Part shown: positions 34,703-43,730 of the stretch, piece after piece
Layout: each line of letters opens with the position of its first letter
Position numbering within the stretch: the first letter of the stretch is position 1
Assembly: GCF_000430545.1 (NCBI RefSeq)
Contig: NZ_KE387163.1
Coordinates: 588,439 to 652,438 of the forward strand
Direction: 5' to 3'
Source: Tenacibaculum ovolyticum DSM 18103
GTDB lineage: Bacteria; Bacteroidota; Bacteroidia; Flavobacteriales; Flavobacteriaceae
DNA: 64,000 nucleotides
Program-made: the position numbers and the translations under genes
Notes under the pieces: model-generated
Databases searched by the model: none
What the model was told of the DNA's origin: nothing
What the model saw: the letters and a program-made list of their open reading frames with translations, nothing else

Positions 34703-35482
34703 CTATAAATTATTTGCCTCTGCAATTAACTCCGCAATATCTTTTACAACAACTTGATCTTCTTTGAGCTTAAACTTTATTCCGTCTGTCATCATTGTAT
34801 TACAGTACGGACACCCAGTTGCTATAATTTGTGGGTTTGTTTCTAAAGCATCTTCTGTTCGTAAAACATTAATTTCTTTTGTTCCTTTTTCAGCGTCTTT
34901 AAACATTTGTGCTCCTCCTGCTCCACAACATAATGCTGTAGATTTATGACGTTTCATCTCTGTCATTTTTACTCCTAAACGACGAATTAAGTCTCTCGGA
35001 CTTTCATATACATCATTTGCACGACCTAAATAACATGGATCATGGTATGTTACTCTTTTTCCTTTTAAATTAGTGTCTTCTATTGATAAACGACCTTCAC
35101 TTATTAATTTACTAATAAATTGTGTATGATGATATACTTCATATTTCCCTCCTAATTCTGGGTATTCATTTTTTAGAGTATTAAATGAATGTGGATCACA
35201 AGTAACAATTGTTTTTATTTCATATCCGTTTAAAACTTCAATATTCATCATTGCTTGCATTTGAAACAAAAATTCGTTTCCTGAACGCTTAGCTGCATCA
35301 CCTGTTGAGCTTTCTTCGGTTCCTAACACAGCAAAATCAACACCTGCCATGTTTAATATTTTCACAAACGATTTGGTTATTTTTTTGGCTCTATCATCAT
35401 AACTTCCTGCTGCTCCTACCCAAAACAACACTTCTGGTTGTTTTCCTTGAGCCATCATATCTGCCATTGTTGGTACGTTCAT
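34703..35482 (-). CDS. CCG-domain Fe-S oxidoreductase subunit (HdrB/LutA-like)
   Basis: A 259-residue protein with two cysteine-rich CCG motifs: TCDPHSFNT (about 94-102) with YHDPCYLGR, and ALCCGAGGAQMF (about 184-195) with TGCPYCNTMM (about 221-230). These are the CCG domains that hold a non-cubane Fe-S cluster in heterodisulfide reductase subunit B, DsrK and LutA-like proteins. It is 59 bp downstream of the gene for a membrane Fe-S protein with two 4Fe-4S motifs, so the two probably form one electron-transfer complex at the inner membrane. The donor and acceptor are unknown. Menaquinone is a plausible partner. Confidence 0.85.
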   Translation of the reverse strand: MNVPTMADMMAQGKQPEVLFWVGAAGSYDDRAKKITKSFVKILNMAGVDFAVLGTEESSTGDAAKRSGNEFLFQMQAMMNIEVLNGYEIKTIVTCDPHSFNTLKNEYPELGGKYEVYHHTQFISKLISEGRLSIEDTNLKGKRVTYHDPCYLGRANDVYESPRDLIRRLGVKMTEMKRHKSTALCCGAGGAQMFKDAEKGTKEINVLRTEDALETNPQIIATGCPYCNTMMTDGIKFKLKEDQVVVKDIAELIAEANNL

Positions 35483-35541
35483 AATTTTATATTTTTTAAT
35501 TGATATGCTTCTTTTTTATTCTTTTGGTTTGAAAAACAGTT

Positions 35542-36858
35542 TTATTCGTCTTTCCAGTTTAATCTATCTTGTTGACTATACTGCCAAGGCGCTCCGTTGT
35601 TTTCAATATTGGTCATCATTGCATTTAATTCTTGTGGTGCTGCAGATTCTTCCATTACCAAATAACGACGCATTTCCATAATAATAGATAAAGGATCAAT
35701 ACCTATAGGACATTCCTGTACACATGCATTACAACTTGTACATGCCCATAATTCTTCTGGTGAAATATAATCGTTTAATAGCTGCTTTCCATCATCTTTA
35801 AAAGTACCGTTGTTTGCATCTATATTTTTTCCTACTTCTTCTATACGATCACGGGTATCCATCATAATTTTACGAGGAGACAACTCTTTTCCTGTTAAAT
35901 TTGCAGGACATGATGATGTACAACGCCCACATTCGGTACATGTATACGCGTTCATTAACTGTACCCAATTTAAATCGGTAACATCAGATGCTCCAAATTT
36001 TGCTGGTTCTTCTTCTTCTGCTCCTTCTTCTGGCATTGCATATGGATCGGCACTTGGATCCATCATCATTTTCACTTCTTTAGTAACCGCCTCTAAGTTA
36101 TTAAACTGTCCTTTTGGTTTTAAATTAGCAAAAAATGTATTTGGAAATGCTAACAAAATATGTAAATGTTTAGAGTAATATAAATAATTTAAGAAAATTA
36201 AAATACCTATTATATGTACCCACCAAGATGCTTTTTCTATTATGTGTAGTTCTTCATGTGAAAAACTTTGAAACCAAGGTGCTATAAATTGAGAAACTAC
36301 ATTACCTACTCCTGCCTTTTGAAAGTTAACGTCAGTAGCATTCATTATTAAAAATAATGACATTAGTACCATTTCGAAATATAAAATAATGTTTCCATCA
36401 TTCTTAGGCCATCCAGTCATTTCTTTACTCCAAAAACGCTTTACCTTTTCAATATTTCTTCTAAACCAAAAAATAACAACTGCTACAAAAACTAAAGCAG
36501 CCAAAACTTCAAAATTTCCGATTAAAAAACCATAAATAGTATCTCCTATTATTGGTTGAAAAACACGATGTGTACCAAATAAACCATCTATAACAATTTC
36601 TAGCATTTCGATATTAATCAAAATAAATCCTACATATACGACTATATGTAAAATACCAGAAACAGGGCGACGAACCATTTTATATTGGCCTAAGGCTATT
36701 TTAGCCATATTTTTCCAACGCTCAGGTTTTCTATCAGTCCTATCGACGTCTTTTCCTAGTTTAATGTTTCTCACTAATTTTCGAACATTCATTACAAAGT
36801 ACCCAAGACCTGCGATTAAAATGATTGCAAAAAAGATGTTTGGTAAAATTTTCTCCAT
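35542..36858 (-). CDS. Membrane-bound 4Fe-4S protein (HdrC/DsrMK-like)
   Basis: A 438-residue protein. About five or six membrane helices occupy residues 5-260 (NarI-like region, with His residues such as HIVVYVG and HIIGILIF that could bind heme). A linker rich in Glu and Pro follows (about 270-290). Two ferredoxin-type clusters come next: CTECGRCTSSCP (about 310-321) and CTSCNACVQECP (about 374-385). The last 40 residues resemble the tail of HdrC-type proteins. Together with the CCG protein downstream it forms a membrane oxidoreductase likely to pass electrons to or from quinone. It is 43 bp before the MCE gene end. Confidence 0.85.
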   Translation of the reverse strand: MEKILPNIFFAIILIAGLGYFVMNVRKLVRNIKLGKDVDRTDRKPERWKNMAKIALGQYKMVRRPVSGILHIVVYVGFILINIEMLEIVIDGLFGTHRVFQPIIGDTIYGFLIGNFEVLAALVFVAVVIFWFRRNIEKVKRFWSKEMTGWPKNDGNIILYFEMVLMSLFLIMNATDVNFQKAGVGNVVSQFIAPWFQSFSHEELHIIEKASWWVHIIGILIFLNYLYYSKHLHILLAFPNTFFANLKPKGQFNNLEAVTKEVKMMMDPSADPYAMPEEGAEEEEPAKFGASDVTDLNWVQLMNAYTCTECGRCTSSCPANLTGKELSPRKIMMDTRDRIEEVGKNIDANNGTFKDDGKQLLNDYISPEELWACTSCNACVQECPIGIDPLSIIMEMRRYLVMEESAAPQELNAMMTNIENNGAPWQYSQQDRLNWKDE

Positions 36859-36901
36859 CGTTCTTTAATTATTAAGTTTATTTTAAGATTAATATGTAAG
36901 C

Positions 36902-37870
36902 TTACTTAGTACTTACATTTTTGGTACTATTTTTATCATTAAATGGTTTTGCTTTCTTTCCAAATAATGAAAAATGAACAAATCGTTTTGGATTTAACTT
37001 CATTTCTCGTAACAACTCTTCCATTTCTTTAGAGGCATTGGTTAAGTTTGTATACATTTTTTCGTCTGTCATTAACTTACCCAAAGTTCCTTTACCTGAC
37101 TTAATATTAGCTATTAAACCATTTACATTTGTTAATGTATTTTCTAGTTTTTTAACTGTTGCGCCTATATTAGATTTTGCTAAATCATCAGATACTTTAG
37201 AGAAATTATCTGTTATTTTTTTAGCATTTTTAAAAGTCGAATCTAAATTACCTTTATTGTCAACTAATAATTTATTTACTGATGTTAGTGTTTTTCTAAC
37301 TCCATAAATGGTACCTTCTAAACCTAGAATACTTCTATTTAAGCTTCTACGTGATTTTTCATCTAGTACCTGATTTATTCCTAATAACAGAGAATCGGCT
37401 CCTACCAATACATTTTGTAGTTTTGATTGAATAGGGTTTAATTTTTCTCCTACTGAAGAAAAAAGATCTGATTCTACTTCTCCTTGTAAATAATCACCAG
37501 AAACAGCAACTTCCCCATCATATTTCGGAACTATCGCTAAATTTTGCCCTCCCATTAAACTGGCTGAATAAATTTTAGCAATACTATTTTTAGAAAAATT
37601 AAATTCATTTTCTAAAGAAATCTTAACTAATAAAAGTCCTTTTTTCTCAGCTGTTGAATTGAAAGATATATTATCTACCTTTCCTACCTTTAAACCGTTT
37701 ATTGTTACTAAACTAGCTTCGTTTAATCCATTAATATTTTTATATTCAACAAAGAAATGTCTACTACTTCCGTTGAACAAATCTTGACCTTTTAAAAAGT
37801 TATATCCCCAAATAAATAAAGCTATAATTACTACAGCAACTATACCTGTTTTAAGTTCTTTTGACATCAT
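36902..37870 (-). CDS. MCE-family (MlaD-like) lipid-transport protein
   Basis: A 322-residue protein with one N-terminal membrane helix (residues about 8-25) followed by an MCE domain (about 37-117): FFVEYKNINGLNEASLVTINGLKVG is the typical start (quoted in part: NGLNEASLVTINGLKVG). The C-terminal 170 residues are helical and coiled-coil-like. MCE proteins form hexameric rings or tubes that move phospholipids between the inner and outer membrane. No adjacent MlaE/MlaF permease genes are seen. It lies 62 bp after the amidase gene. TATTTTCG about 25 nt upstream of the ATG is a near -7 box. Confidence 0.87.
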   Translation of the reverse strand: MMSKELKTGIVAVVIIALFIWGYNFLKGQDLFNGSSRHFFVEYKNINGLNEASLVTINGLKVGKVDNISFNSTAEKKGLLLVKISLENEFNFSKNSIAKIYSASLMGGQNLAIVPKYDGEVAVSGDYLQGEVESDLFSSVGEKLNPIQSKLQNVLVGADSLLLGINQVLDEKSRRSLNRSILGLEGTIYGVRKTLTSVNKLLVDNKGNLDSTFKNAKKITDNFSKVSDDLAKSNIGATVKKLENTLTNVNGLIANIKSGKGTLGKLMTDEKMYTNLTNASKEMEELLREMKLNPKRFVHFSLFGKKAKPFNDKNSTKNVSTK

Positions 37871-37932
37871 AGAAAAATTATAGCACGAAAATACTAATAA
37901 TTTTGTGAGTATAAATATAGAATTTCTCTAAA

Positions 37933-39159
37933 TTAAAGGTTTTTAAGGGCTTCCTTTATCGAAATTTTTTGATCATCTTTAAAAGCAACTACCCAAGCAT
38001 CTTTATAACCAACTTTTTTTGCTTCTATCAATACTTTTTTAATTTCTGTATAAACAGCCGTACTACCGTAATAATATTTATAATAATTATCTATAAACAT
38101 TAACTCTACATTTTTTAAACCTTTAAAATTATAACTAGCTTCTTTTATGTATTTTCTTGAAGCTGCTATTTGTACTTTAAATCGTATTCCTGATGCTATT
38201 TTTTTAGCAACAACTTTTTCTACTGGCTTTTTTACAACTTTCTTTGCAACAACCTTCTTCGTTGTATTCTTTTTCTTTACAACGGTATTTTTCTTTGGTT
38301 TTACAACTACTTTAAGAGGTGTTCTTTTCTTTTCTGTTTTTGCTATGTAATTATCTTGAACCTTATTTAACTTTAATCTATTTATATACTTTTTTATCGC
38401 TTTCGCAATAGCCTTAGCCATTCTAATTTGTCCTGTTCTTGAGTTTAAAAACTTTCCCTCTGTTTTATTTGATAAAAAACCTAATTCAATTAATACACTT
38501 GGCATTACGGTTTCTCTTAACACTAAAAAATTAGCTTGTTTTACTTTACGATTATAACGCTTTAAGCTCTTAAAGTTTGTTTGTACTAAACCACCAAACC
38601 CTAAACTTAGATCTAAATTCTCTTCTTGTAAAACAGACAAACCTATTAATGACTCAGGTGAATTAGGATCATAATCATAATTTTGTTTATAATTATCTTC
38701 TAATAAAATTACCGCGTTTTCTTTTCTAGAAATCTCAAGGTTTTCTTTATTTCCGTTTAAACCGAGCACATAAGTTTCTGCTCCATGTGGTTTACTTGAG
38801 TTATTCGCATTACAATGTATTGATACAAATAAGTCTGCTTTTTTTGTATTTGCAATTTTAGCTCTATTATGTAATTCAATAAAATTATCAGTTTTTCGAG
38901 TATAAATTACCTTTATATCTTTAGCTGTTAACAACTCTTTACCCAAATCTAACACTACTTGTAATGCTATTTTCTTTTCTTTATAATTACCTCTAGAAGC
39001 GCCACTATCTTTACCTCCGTGACCAGCATCTAAGACAACAGTATATTTTTTTTGCGCAGAAACTGTAGTTGAAAACCCCAACAAAAAGAAGATTGAGGTT
39101 AAAAATAAAAAAAATATTTTCACAAGATTATATTTACTTAATTTTAAGAATTCCATCAA
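37933..39159 (-). CDS. N-acetylmuramoyl-L-alanine amidase (Amidase_3) with SPOR-like tail
   Basis: A 408-residue exported murein hydrolase that cleaves the bond between MurNAc and L-Ala. A signal peptide (residues 1-35, ending in VSAQ) precedes the Amidase_3 domain (about 40-250): LDAGHGGKDSGA (43-54), a Glu in KEKKIALQV, SIHCNANNSSKPHGAET (about 114-130) and VLIELGFLSNKTEG (about 226-239) supply the zinc ligands and the catalytic Glu. A Lys/Val-rich linker (about 270-325) leads to a SPOR-like domain (about 327-408). It is probably active in daughter-cell separation. A face-to-face promoter pair lies between it and the LptD-like gene. Confidence 0.92.
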   Translation of the reverse strand: MMEFLKLSKYNLVKIFFLFLTSIFFLLGFSTTVSAQKKYTVVLDAGHGGKDSGASRGNYKEKKIALQVVLDLGKELLTAKDIKVIYTRKTDNFIELHNRAKIANTKKADLFVSIHCNANNSSKPHGAETYVLGLNGNKENLEISRKENAVILLEDNYKQNYDYDPNSPESLIGLSVLQEENLDLSLGFGGLVQTNFKSLKRYNRKVKQANFLVLRETVMPSVLIELGFLSNKTEGKFLNSRTGQIRMAKAIAKAIKKYINRLKLNKVQDNYIAKTEKKRTPLKVVVKPKKNTVVKKKNTTKKVVAKKVVKKPVEKVVAKKIASGIRFKVQIAASRKYIKEASYNFKGLKNVELMFIDNYYKYYYGSTAVYTEIKKVLIEAKKVGYKDAWVVAFKDDQKISIKEALKNL

Positions 39160-39170
39160 TAAAATTTAAC

Positions 39171-39178
39171 TATTTTTG
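39171..39178 (+). promoter_or_regulatory. -7 promoter box reading towards the LptD-like gene
   Basis: TATTTTTG, within ACTATTTTTG, 70 nt before the TTG start at 39249. It is one arm of a 10-bp inverted repeat whose other arm (39229-39238) is the box of the opposing promoter. No -33 element is clear. Confidence 0.5.
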
Positions 39179-39228
39179 AATTTTACTTTAAGGCATTCAA
39201 ATAGTACGCCAAAGTTTTTAATTTAACA

Positions 39229-39259
39229 CAAAAATAGTATTTATAAAATTGCGAACAAA
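39229..39259 (-). promoter_or_regulatory. Promoter of the amidase gene with both -33 and -7 elements
   Basis: On the minus strand TTTG (39259-39256), 19 nt, then TATTTTTG (39236-39229): the full Bacteroidetes TTTG-N19-TAnnTTTG pattern. The amidase ATG is at 39159, which gives a leader of about 65 nt. Confidence 0.65.
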
Positions 39260-41939
39260 TCTAACTTACATACTTTTAATTATATCTCTTTTTTACTTTC
39301 AATTAAGTATAGCTCAAGATATTAAAAAAGCAAGTGTTTCTAAGCAAAAACCTAAGACACAGCCTGCATTAAATATATCTAAAGACACTTTAATCGATTT
39401 AAAAAAAGAAAGTATTTTAAACTTAAAAAAAGATTCTATAGCTAACGATTCTATAAAACCTAAAGAGGTTATTGATGGAATTATAACTCATAACGCTAAA
39501 GATTATACAATACAAAATGCAAAAAACAAAACTGTTACCTTATATAATGAAGCACAAGTAATTTATACTGATATTGATTTAAAGGCTGGTATAATTGTTC
39601 TTGATTATAAAAACAACACTGTTTCTGCTAAAGGTATTAAAGATAGTTTAGGATACCATCAACGTCCAGTATTTAAACAATCAGACCAAGAATCGGAACA
39701 AGATTCTATCTTATTTAACTTTAAAACAAAAAAAGCATTAGTTTACGGTGTAAAAACAGATCAGAGTGGAATTATAACGTATGCAAAAAAAACAAAACGT
39801 GTAAATGATTCTACTATATATATGCGTCAGTTACGTTTTACAACTTCAAAAAAGAAAATACCAGATTATTATATTCAAACAAATAAAGCAAAATTAGTTC
39901 CGGGTAAAAAAATAATTATTGGCGGTAGTAACTTGGTAATAGCAGATGTACCTACACCTGTATTTTTACCATTTGCTTATTTTCCTATGTCTGATAAAAG
40001 AACTTCTGGTTTTCTTATTCCATCTTGGGGAGATAGCAACAATCAAGGTTTCTTTTTACAAAATGGAGGATACTATTTTGCCTTAAGTGATTATTTTGAT
40101 TTAAGTGTTTTAGGAGACATATATACTAACGGAAGTTGGGGATTAAGAGCAGATTCAAACTATTATGTTCGTTATAAATTTAGCGGTAGCTTTAGTACGC
40201 GTTTTGAAAATGTGATACAAGGTATTCGTGGTTTAAGTAATTATAGTAAATCTTCAAACTTTAATATTCGTTGGAGTCATAGTCAAGATACTAAATCTAG
40301 TCCAAATTCAAGGTTTTCGGCTTCTGTAAACTTAGGTAGTAGTACCTATTACAGGCAATCTTTAAATGAACTTAACAGTTCTCAGTTTTTAACCAACACC
40401 TTAAGTTCTTCTATCTCTTATTACAAAAAGTTTGTAGGTACACCATTTAACATGAATGTTACTGCAACACATTCACAAAACACCAATACGCAAGCCATTA
40501 CAATGACATTGCCTTCATTGCAATTAAATATGGATCGTATTTATCCGTTTACAGGTAAAGGAGGCGTAAAGAAAAATCCTATTCAAAAAATGGGATTAAA
40601 CTATAGTATGCAAGGAGATTATAGAATTACCACAACTGATGATGAATTCTTTACTTCTAAAATGTTTAAAACTGCTAAAAAAGGGATTCAACATAATTTA
40701 AGTACAAACACTAATTTAAAAGCTTTTAAATATTTTACTTTATCACCAAGTGTTAGTTATAAAGATGTTTGGTATTTTGATAAAATTAATAAAAGTTACG
40801 ATCCTAACGCTATAGATGCTAAAGGTAATTTTGGTGCTGTTGTTAATGATACAATAAGTGGTTTTAATCGTTTTCATGAATATAATTTTGGAGTATCCTT
40901 ATCAACCAACATTTATGGAACTTTTAACTTTAAAAAAGGTCGTTTAAAAGCTATTAGACACACTATTAGACCTACTATTTCTTATGGATATAGGCCTAAC
41001 TTTGCTGAAAATTACAATTTACAAACACAGCAGAATGCAGACCCTAATGATTTATTAACTTATTCTCCTTTTGAAGGAGGAATATACGGAGTACCTGGTA
41101 GTGGCGTAAGTAACTCTATTAATATTTCTGTTAACAATGTTTTAGAGGCTAAAGTAGCCCCTAAAGACCCTGATAGTGATGAGGAAGATAAAAAAATAAC
41201 TCTTTTAAATAATTTAAACTTTAGTACGAGTTATGATATCACCAAAGATAGTTTACGTTGGAGCCCGTTAAATGCAAATGCAGGAACTCGTTTATTTAAA
41301 GATAAATTGGCTTTAAATGTAACTGCTCGTTTTGATCCTTACCAAATAGATAGTAAAGGAAATTACATTAACAAATTTAACCCAAGTATATTAAGATTAA
41401 CCAATGTAGGAGTTACCGCTAACTACTCTTTATCTAGCAAAGATTTTGAGAAGAAAAAAGATGGAGAGAAGAAAGATACTTCTAAAAAAAGTGGTAATGG
41501 AGCGCAAGACACACCTGATGTATTTGGGCAAAACACACCTGCTACAAACGATTTTTCTAATAATTCTGAAACTAAAACTAAAAAAACTCAACTGTATAAG
41601 GCTAAAATCCCTTGGAAATTAAACTTAGCCTACGCAATGAATTACACCAATAACGGTCTTATCAGTAGTGTTGCAACAAACTCTTTAATGTTTAGTGGAG
41701 ATGTTGAACTGTCTCCTAAATGGAAAGTTGGTTTTTCTTCTGGTTACGATATTAAAGATAATGCTTTTACCTATACTCGACTTTCTTTCTCAAGAGATTT
41801 AGATAGCTGGCGTTTAAATTTTAATTGGACTCCTTTCGGTATAAACTCTTCATATAATTTCTTTATTGGGGTAAAATCATCTGTCTTAAGCGATTTAAAA
41901 TGGGATAAAAATAAGCCACCAGATAGAGTATTATTCTAA
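39249..41939 (+). CDS. lptD: LptD/OstA-like outer-membrane LPS-assembly protein
   Basis: An 896-residue outer-membrane protein predicted to insert LPS in the outer leaflet. The start is a TTG at 39249 followed by a signal peptide ending in SIAQ (about residue 23). An OstA/LptA-like jelly-roll region covers about 95-240 with YNEAQVIYTDIDLKAG and MRQLRFTTSKKKIPDYYIQ. A long beta-barrel follows (about 250-896), with PVFLPFAYFPMSDKRTSG at the domain junction, a hallmark of LptD. An acidic/Lys-rich insert at about 735-790 may be an external loop. The C-terminus KPPDRVLF is conserved in flavobacterial LptD as far as I know. RidA follows 33 bp later. Confidence 0.88.
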   Translation: MRTNLTYILLIISLFYFQLSIAQDIKKASVSKQKPKTQPALNISKDTLIDLKKESILNLKKDSIANDSIKPKEVIDGIITHNAKDYTIQNAKNKTVTLYNEAQVIYTDIDLKAGIIVLDYKNNTVSAKGIKDSLGYHQRPVFKQSDQESEQDSILFNFKTKKALVYGVKTDQSGIITYAKKTKRVNDSTIYMRQLRFTTSKKKIPDYYIQTNKAKLVPGKKIIIGGSNLVIADVPTPVFLPFAYFPMSDKRTSGFLIPSWGDSNNQGFFLQNGGYYFALSDYFDLSVLGDIYTNGSWGLRADSNYYVRYKFSGSFSTRFENVIQGIRGLSNYSKSSNFNIRWSHSQDTKSSPNSRFSASVNLGSSTYYRQSLNELNSSQFLTNTLSSSISYYKKFVGTPFNMNVTATHSQNTNTQAITMTLPSLQLNMDRIYPFTGKGGVKKNPIQKMGLNYSMQGDYRITTTDDEFFTSKMFKTAKKGIQHNLSTNTNLKAFKYFTLSPSVSYKDVWYFDKINKSYDPNAIDAKGNFGAVVNDTISGFNRFHEYNFGVSLSTNIYGTFNFKKGRLKAIRHTIRPTISYGYRPNFAENYNLQTQQNADPNDLLTYSPFEGGIYGVPGSGVSNSINISVNNVLEAKVAPKDPDSDEEDKKITLLNNLNFSTSYDITKDSLRWSPLNANAGTRLFKDKLALNVTARFDPYQIDSKGNYINKFNPSILRLTNVGVTANYSLSSKDFEKKKDGEKKDTSKKSGNGAQDTPDVFGQNTPATNDFSNNSETKTKKTQLYKAKIPWKLNLAYAMNYTNNGLISSVATNSLMFSGDVELSPKWKVGFSSGYDIKDNAFTYTRLSFSRDLDSWRLNFNWTPFGINSSYNFFIGVKSSVLSDLKWDKNKPPDRVLF

Positions 41940-41972
41940 TAACAAACAAACACAACTTTAATATTTTACATA

Positions 41973-42353
41973 ATGAAAAAAATTATAACTACAAGTAAAG
42001 CTCCTGCTCCTATCGGACCATACAATCAAGCTGTATTAAGCGGAAATACTTTATATACTTCTGGTCAAATTGCTTTAAACCCAGAAACAGGAGAATTAGT
42101 GATGGATTCTATTGAAATAGAAACAAAACAAGTAATGGAGAACATGAAAGAAGTTTTAGCTGCCGCTGAAATGACTTTTGAAAATGTTGTAAAATCATCT
42201 ATTTTCATTTCAGATATGAATAACTTCACTAAAATAAATAGTGTTTATGCTAACTATTTTAATGAGGAGACAGCACCTGCGAGAGAAACTGTTGAAGTTG
42301 CTAACTTACCTAAGTTTGTTAATGTAGAAATAAGTATGATCGCCATTAAATAA
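41973..42353 (+). CDS. ridA: RidA-family reactive intermediate deaminase
   Basis: Hydrolyses 2-aminoacrylate and similar enamine/imine intermediates released by PLP enzymes. The 126-residue protein is full length. The family pattern is clear: TSKAPAPIGPYNQAVLSG at 8-25, LYTSGQIALNPETGELV (about 28-44), the ammonia-binding Arg in APARETVEVANLPK (about 103-116) and the closing VNVEISMIAIK. It follows the LptD-like gene by 33 bp, a linkage also seen in other flavobacteria, and is probably co-transcribed. Confidence 0.93.
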   Translation: MKKIITTSKAPAPIGPYNQAVLSGNTLYTSGQIALNPETGELVMDSIEIETKQVMENMKEVLAAAEMTFENVVKSSIFISDMNNFTKINSVYANYFNEETAPARETVEVANLPKFVNVEISMIAIK

Positions 42354-42689
42354 CCGTTAAAATTTAAGGTTAACTCTTAACTTTTCAGATAAATTTCAAT
42401 AATATTGAATATAATTCATTGGAGTAGAAAAGTTTAAAAAAAAGAATAAATCAGTAATATTGATTGAATTGGATTTAGTAGTGTTTTTCAAATACTACTA
42501 GCATACATATTAAATATTATTAGCAAACTAAATAATAACTATTTAACTTTTATACTATTAAATCTAATCGGAGCGATTATGACTTATTTAGCTTCAGTGC
42601 TTATTAAATACATACCCTTTATTATACAGGAAGGTATATGAACAATTGTATATTTAATTTCACTAATAAAATATAAAAAAGCAAATTAA
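42354..42689. other. Gene-free spacer between ridA and the ACT-domain gene
   Basis: 336 bp. It holds a small inverted repeat TAGTAGT / ACTACTA (42476-42482 and 42494-42500, 11-nt loop) without a T tract, and a 20-codon frame from 42580 that I do not accept as a gene. No promoter box of the TAnnTTTG type is seen before 42690. Confidence 0.4.
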
Positions 42690-43091
42690 ATGACAGGAGA
42701 AACAAACATATCAGAATTAATAAAAGGAATGACTCCTAAGCTTAATGAAGGAGAATATGTATTTACTACTGTAACAGATTTAAGTAAAATTAACCGAAAA
42801 GATCCCATTTATGAATTTAAAGAAAAGGAAGGAACAACAATTGTCATTGATATAAAAAAAGCCGATGAATTGAACCTTAAATATGAATATGTTGCATCTT
42901 GGATTACTCTAATGATTCATTCTTCTTTGGAAGCAGTTGGTTTAACTGCTTTATTTTCGAATGAACTAGCTAAAAATAATATCAGCTGTAATGTTATTGC
43001 TGGGTATTACCACGACCATATTTTTGTAGACAAAAAAGATTCTAGTAAAGCTATTCAAGTTTTAACACAATTATCTAAAAGTTATAAATAA
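42690..43091 (+). CDS. ACT-domain protein
   Basis: A 133-residue cytoplasmic protein with two ACT-like units: residues 1-65 ([18 protein letters not shown] is typical of the ACT_3/DUF2241-type start) and 66-133 ([22 protein letters not shown], then [17 protein letters not shown]). ACT domains bind amino acids or other small ligands and regulate enzymes. Nothing in the neighbourhood points to the ligand. It ends before a bidirectional terminator at 43255. Confidence 0.85.
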   Translation: MTGETNISELIKGMTPKLNEGEYVFTTVTDLSKINRKDPIYEFKEKEGTTIVIDIKKADELNLKYEYVASWITLMIHSSLEAVGLTALFSNELAKNNISCNVIAGYYHDHIFVDKKDSSKAIQVLTQLSKSYK

Positions 43092-43254
43092 AAAACAGTT
43101 ACTAACAACTCTTATAAAATAATTTGGCTTTCAGTTTCAATATTCAGTCCAAATATTTCTGTAAGTTTACATATTCTATAAATCTTTTTGTTTGGTGTTA
43201 AACAGCAAAAGTTCATGACTTGTCTAAATACGAAAATTAAAAAAAAGATCATAA

Positions 43255-43281
43255 AAAACCGAAACAATTTGTTTCGGTTTT
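43255..43281. terminator. Bidirectional terminator between the ACT gene and mgsA
   Basis: AAAACCGAAAC pairs with GTTTCGGTTTT across a 5-nt loop, with A and T tracts on both sides. It lies 22 nt after the mgsA stop on the minus strand and can serve both convergent units. Confidence 0.85.
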
Positions 43282-43302
43282 CTTGTATAAGTATAGATTA
43301 TT

Positions 43303-43665
43303 CTAAATAGCTTTCATTAATAATTCAGCTGTTGCAGGATTTGTAGCTAGCGGAACATTATGTACATCACACAAACGTAACAACATCGTAATATCTGGTT
43401 CGTGCGGATGTTTTTCATGAGGATCTCTAAAAAATAATACCATGTTACATTTACCTTCTGCTACTCTACTTGCTATTTGAGCATCACCTCCGTAAGGTCC
43501 AGATAAAAATTTAGTTACATTAAACCCTGCTTTTTCTGCTTTAGTACCTGTTGTTCCTGTTGAAATTAATTCTATATTTTTTTGAAGTAAAACAGATTTC
43601 TGTTCATTTAAAAACTGAACCATTTCTGCTTTCATTCCGTCATGTGCAATAATTGCTATTTCCAT
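43303..43665 (-). CDS. mgsA: Methylglyoxal synthase MgsA
   Basis: Converts dihydroxyacetone phosphate to methylglyoxal and phosphate, a bypass that relieves triose-phosphate stress. The 120-residue length is slightly short (E. coli 152). IAIIAHDGMK (residues 3-12), STGTTG (about 36-41), LSGPYGGDAQIASRVAEG (about 54-71) with the catalytic Asp, and FFRDPHEKHPHEPDI (about 78-92) are all present. It is downstream of two GAPDH genes on the same strand, separated from the nearer by a terminator, which links it functionally to triose-phosphate control. Confidence 0.93.
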   Translation of the reverse strand: MEIAIIAHDGMKAEMVQFLNEQKSVLLQKNIELISTGTTGTKAEKAGFNVTKFLSGPYGGDAQIASRVAEGKCNMVLFFRDPHEKHPHEPDITMLLRLCDVHNVPLATNPATAELLMKAI

Positions 43666-43681
43666 AGTTTTAAAATTAACT

Positions 43682-43705
43682 AAAAATTCCCGCTAATAGC
43701 GGGAA
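43682..43705 (-). terminator. Terminator after the first gap gene
   Basis: TTCCCGCT pairs with AGCGGGAA across AAT; on the minus strand it is followed by TTTTT (43686-43682). It lies 25 nt beyond the stop at 43731. Confidence 0.8.
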
Positions 43706-43730
43706 TCTATATTAAATTAAGCTCAATATA

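Noticed and set aside
42580..42642. 20-codon open frame in the ridA-ACT spacer
   Set aside because: Too short to support, no promoter box nearby, and no conserved feature visible.
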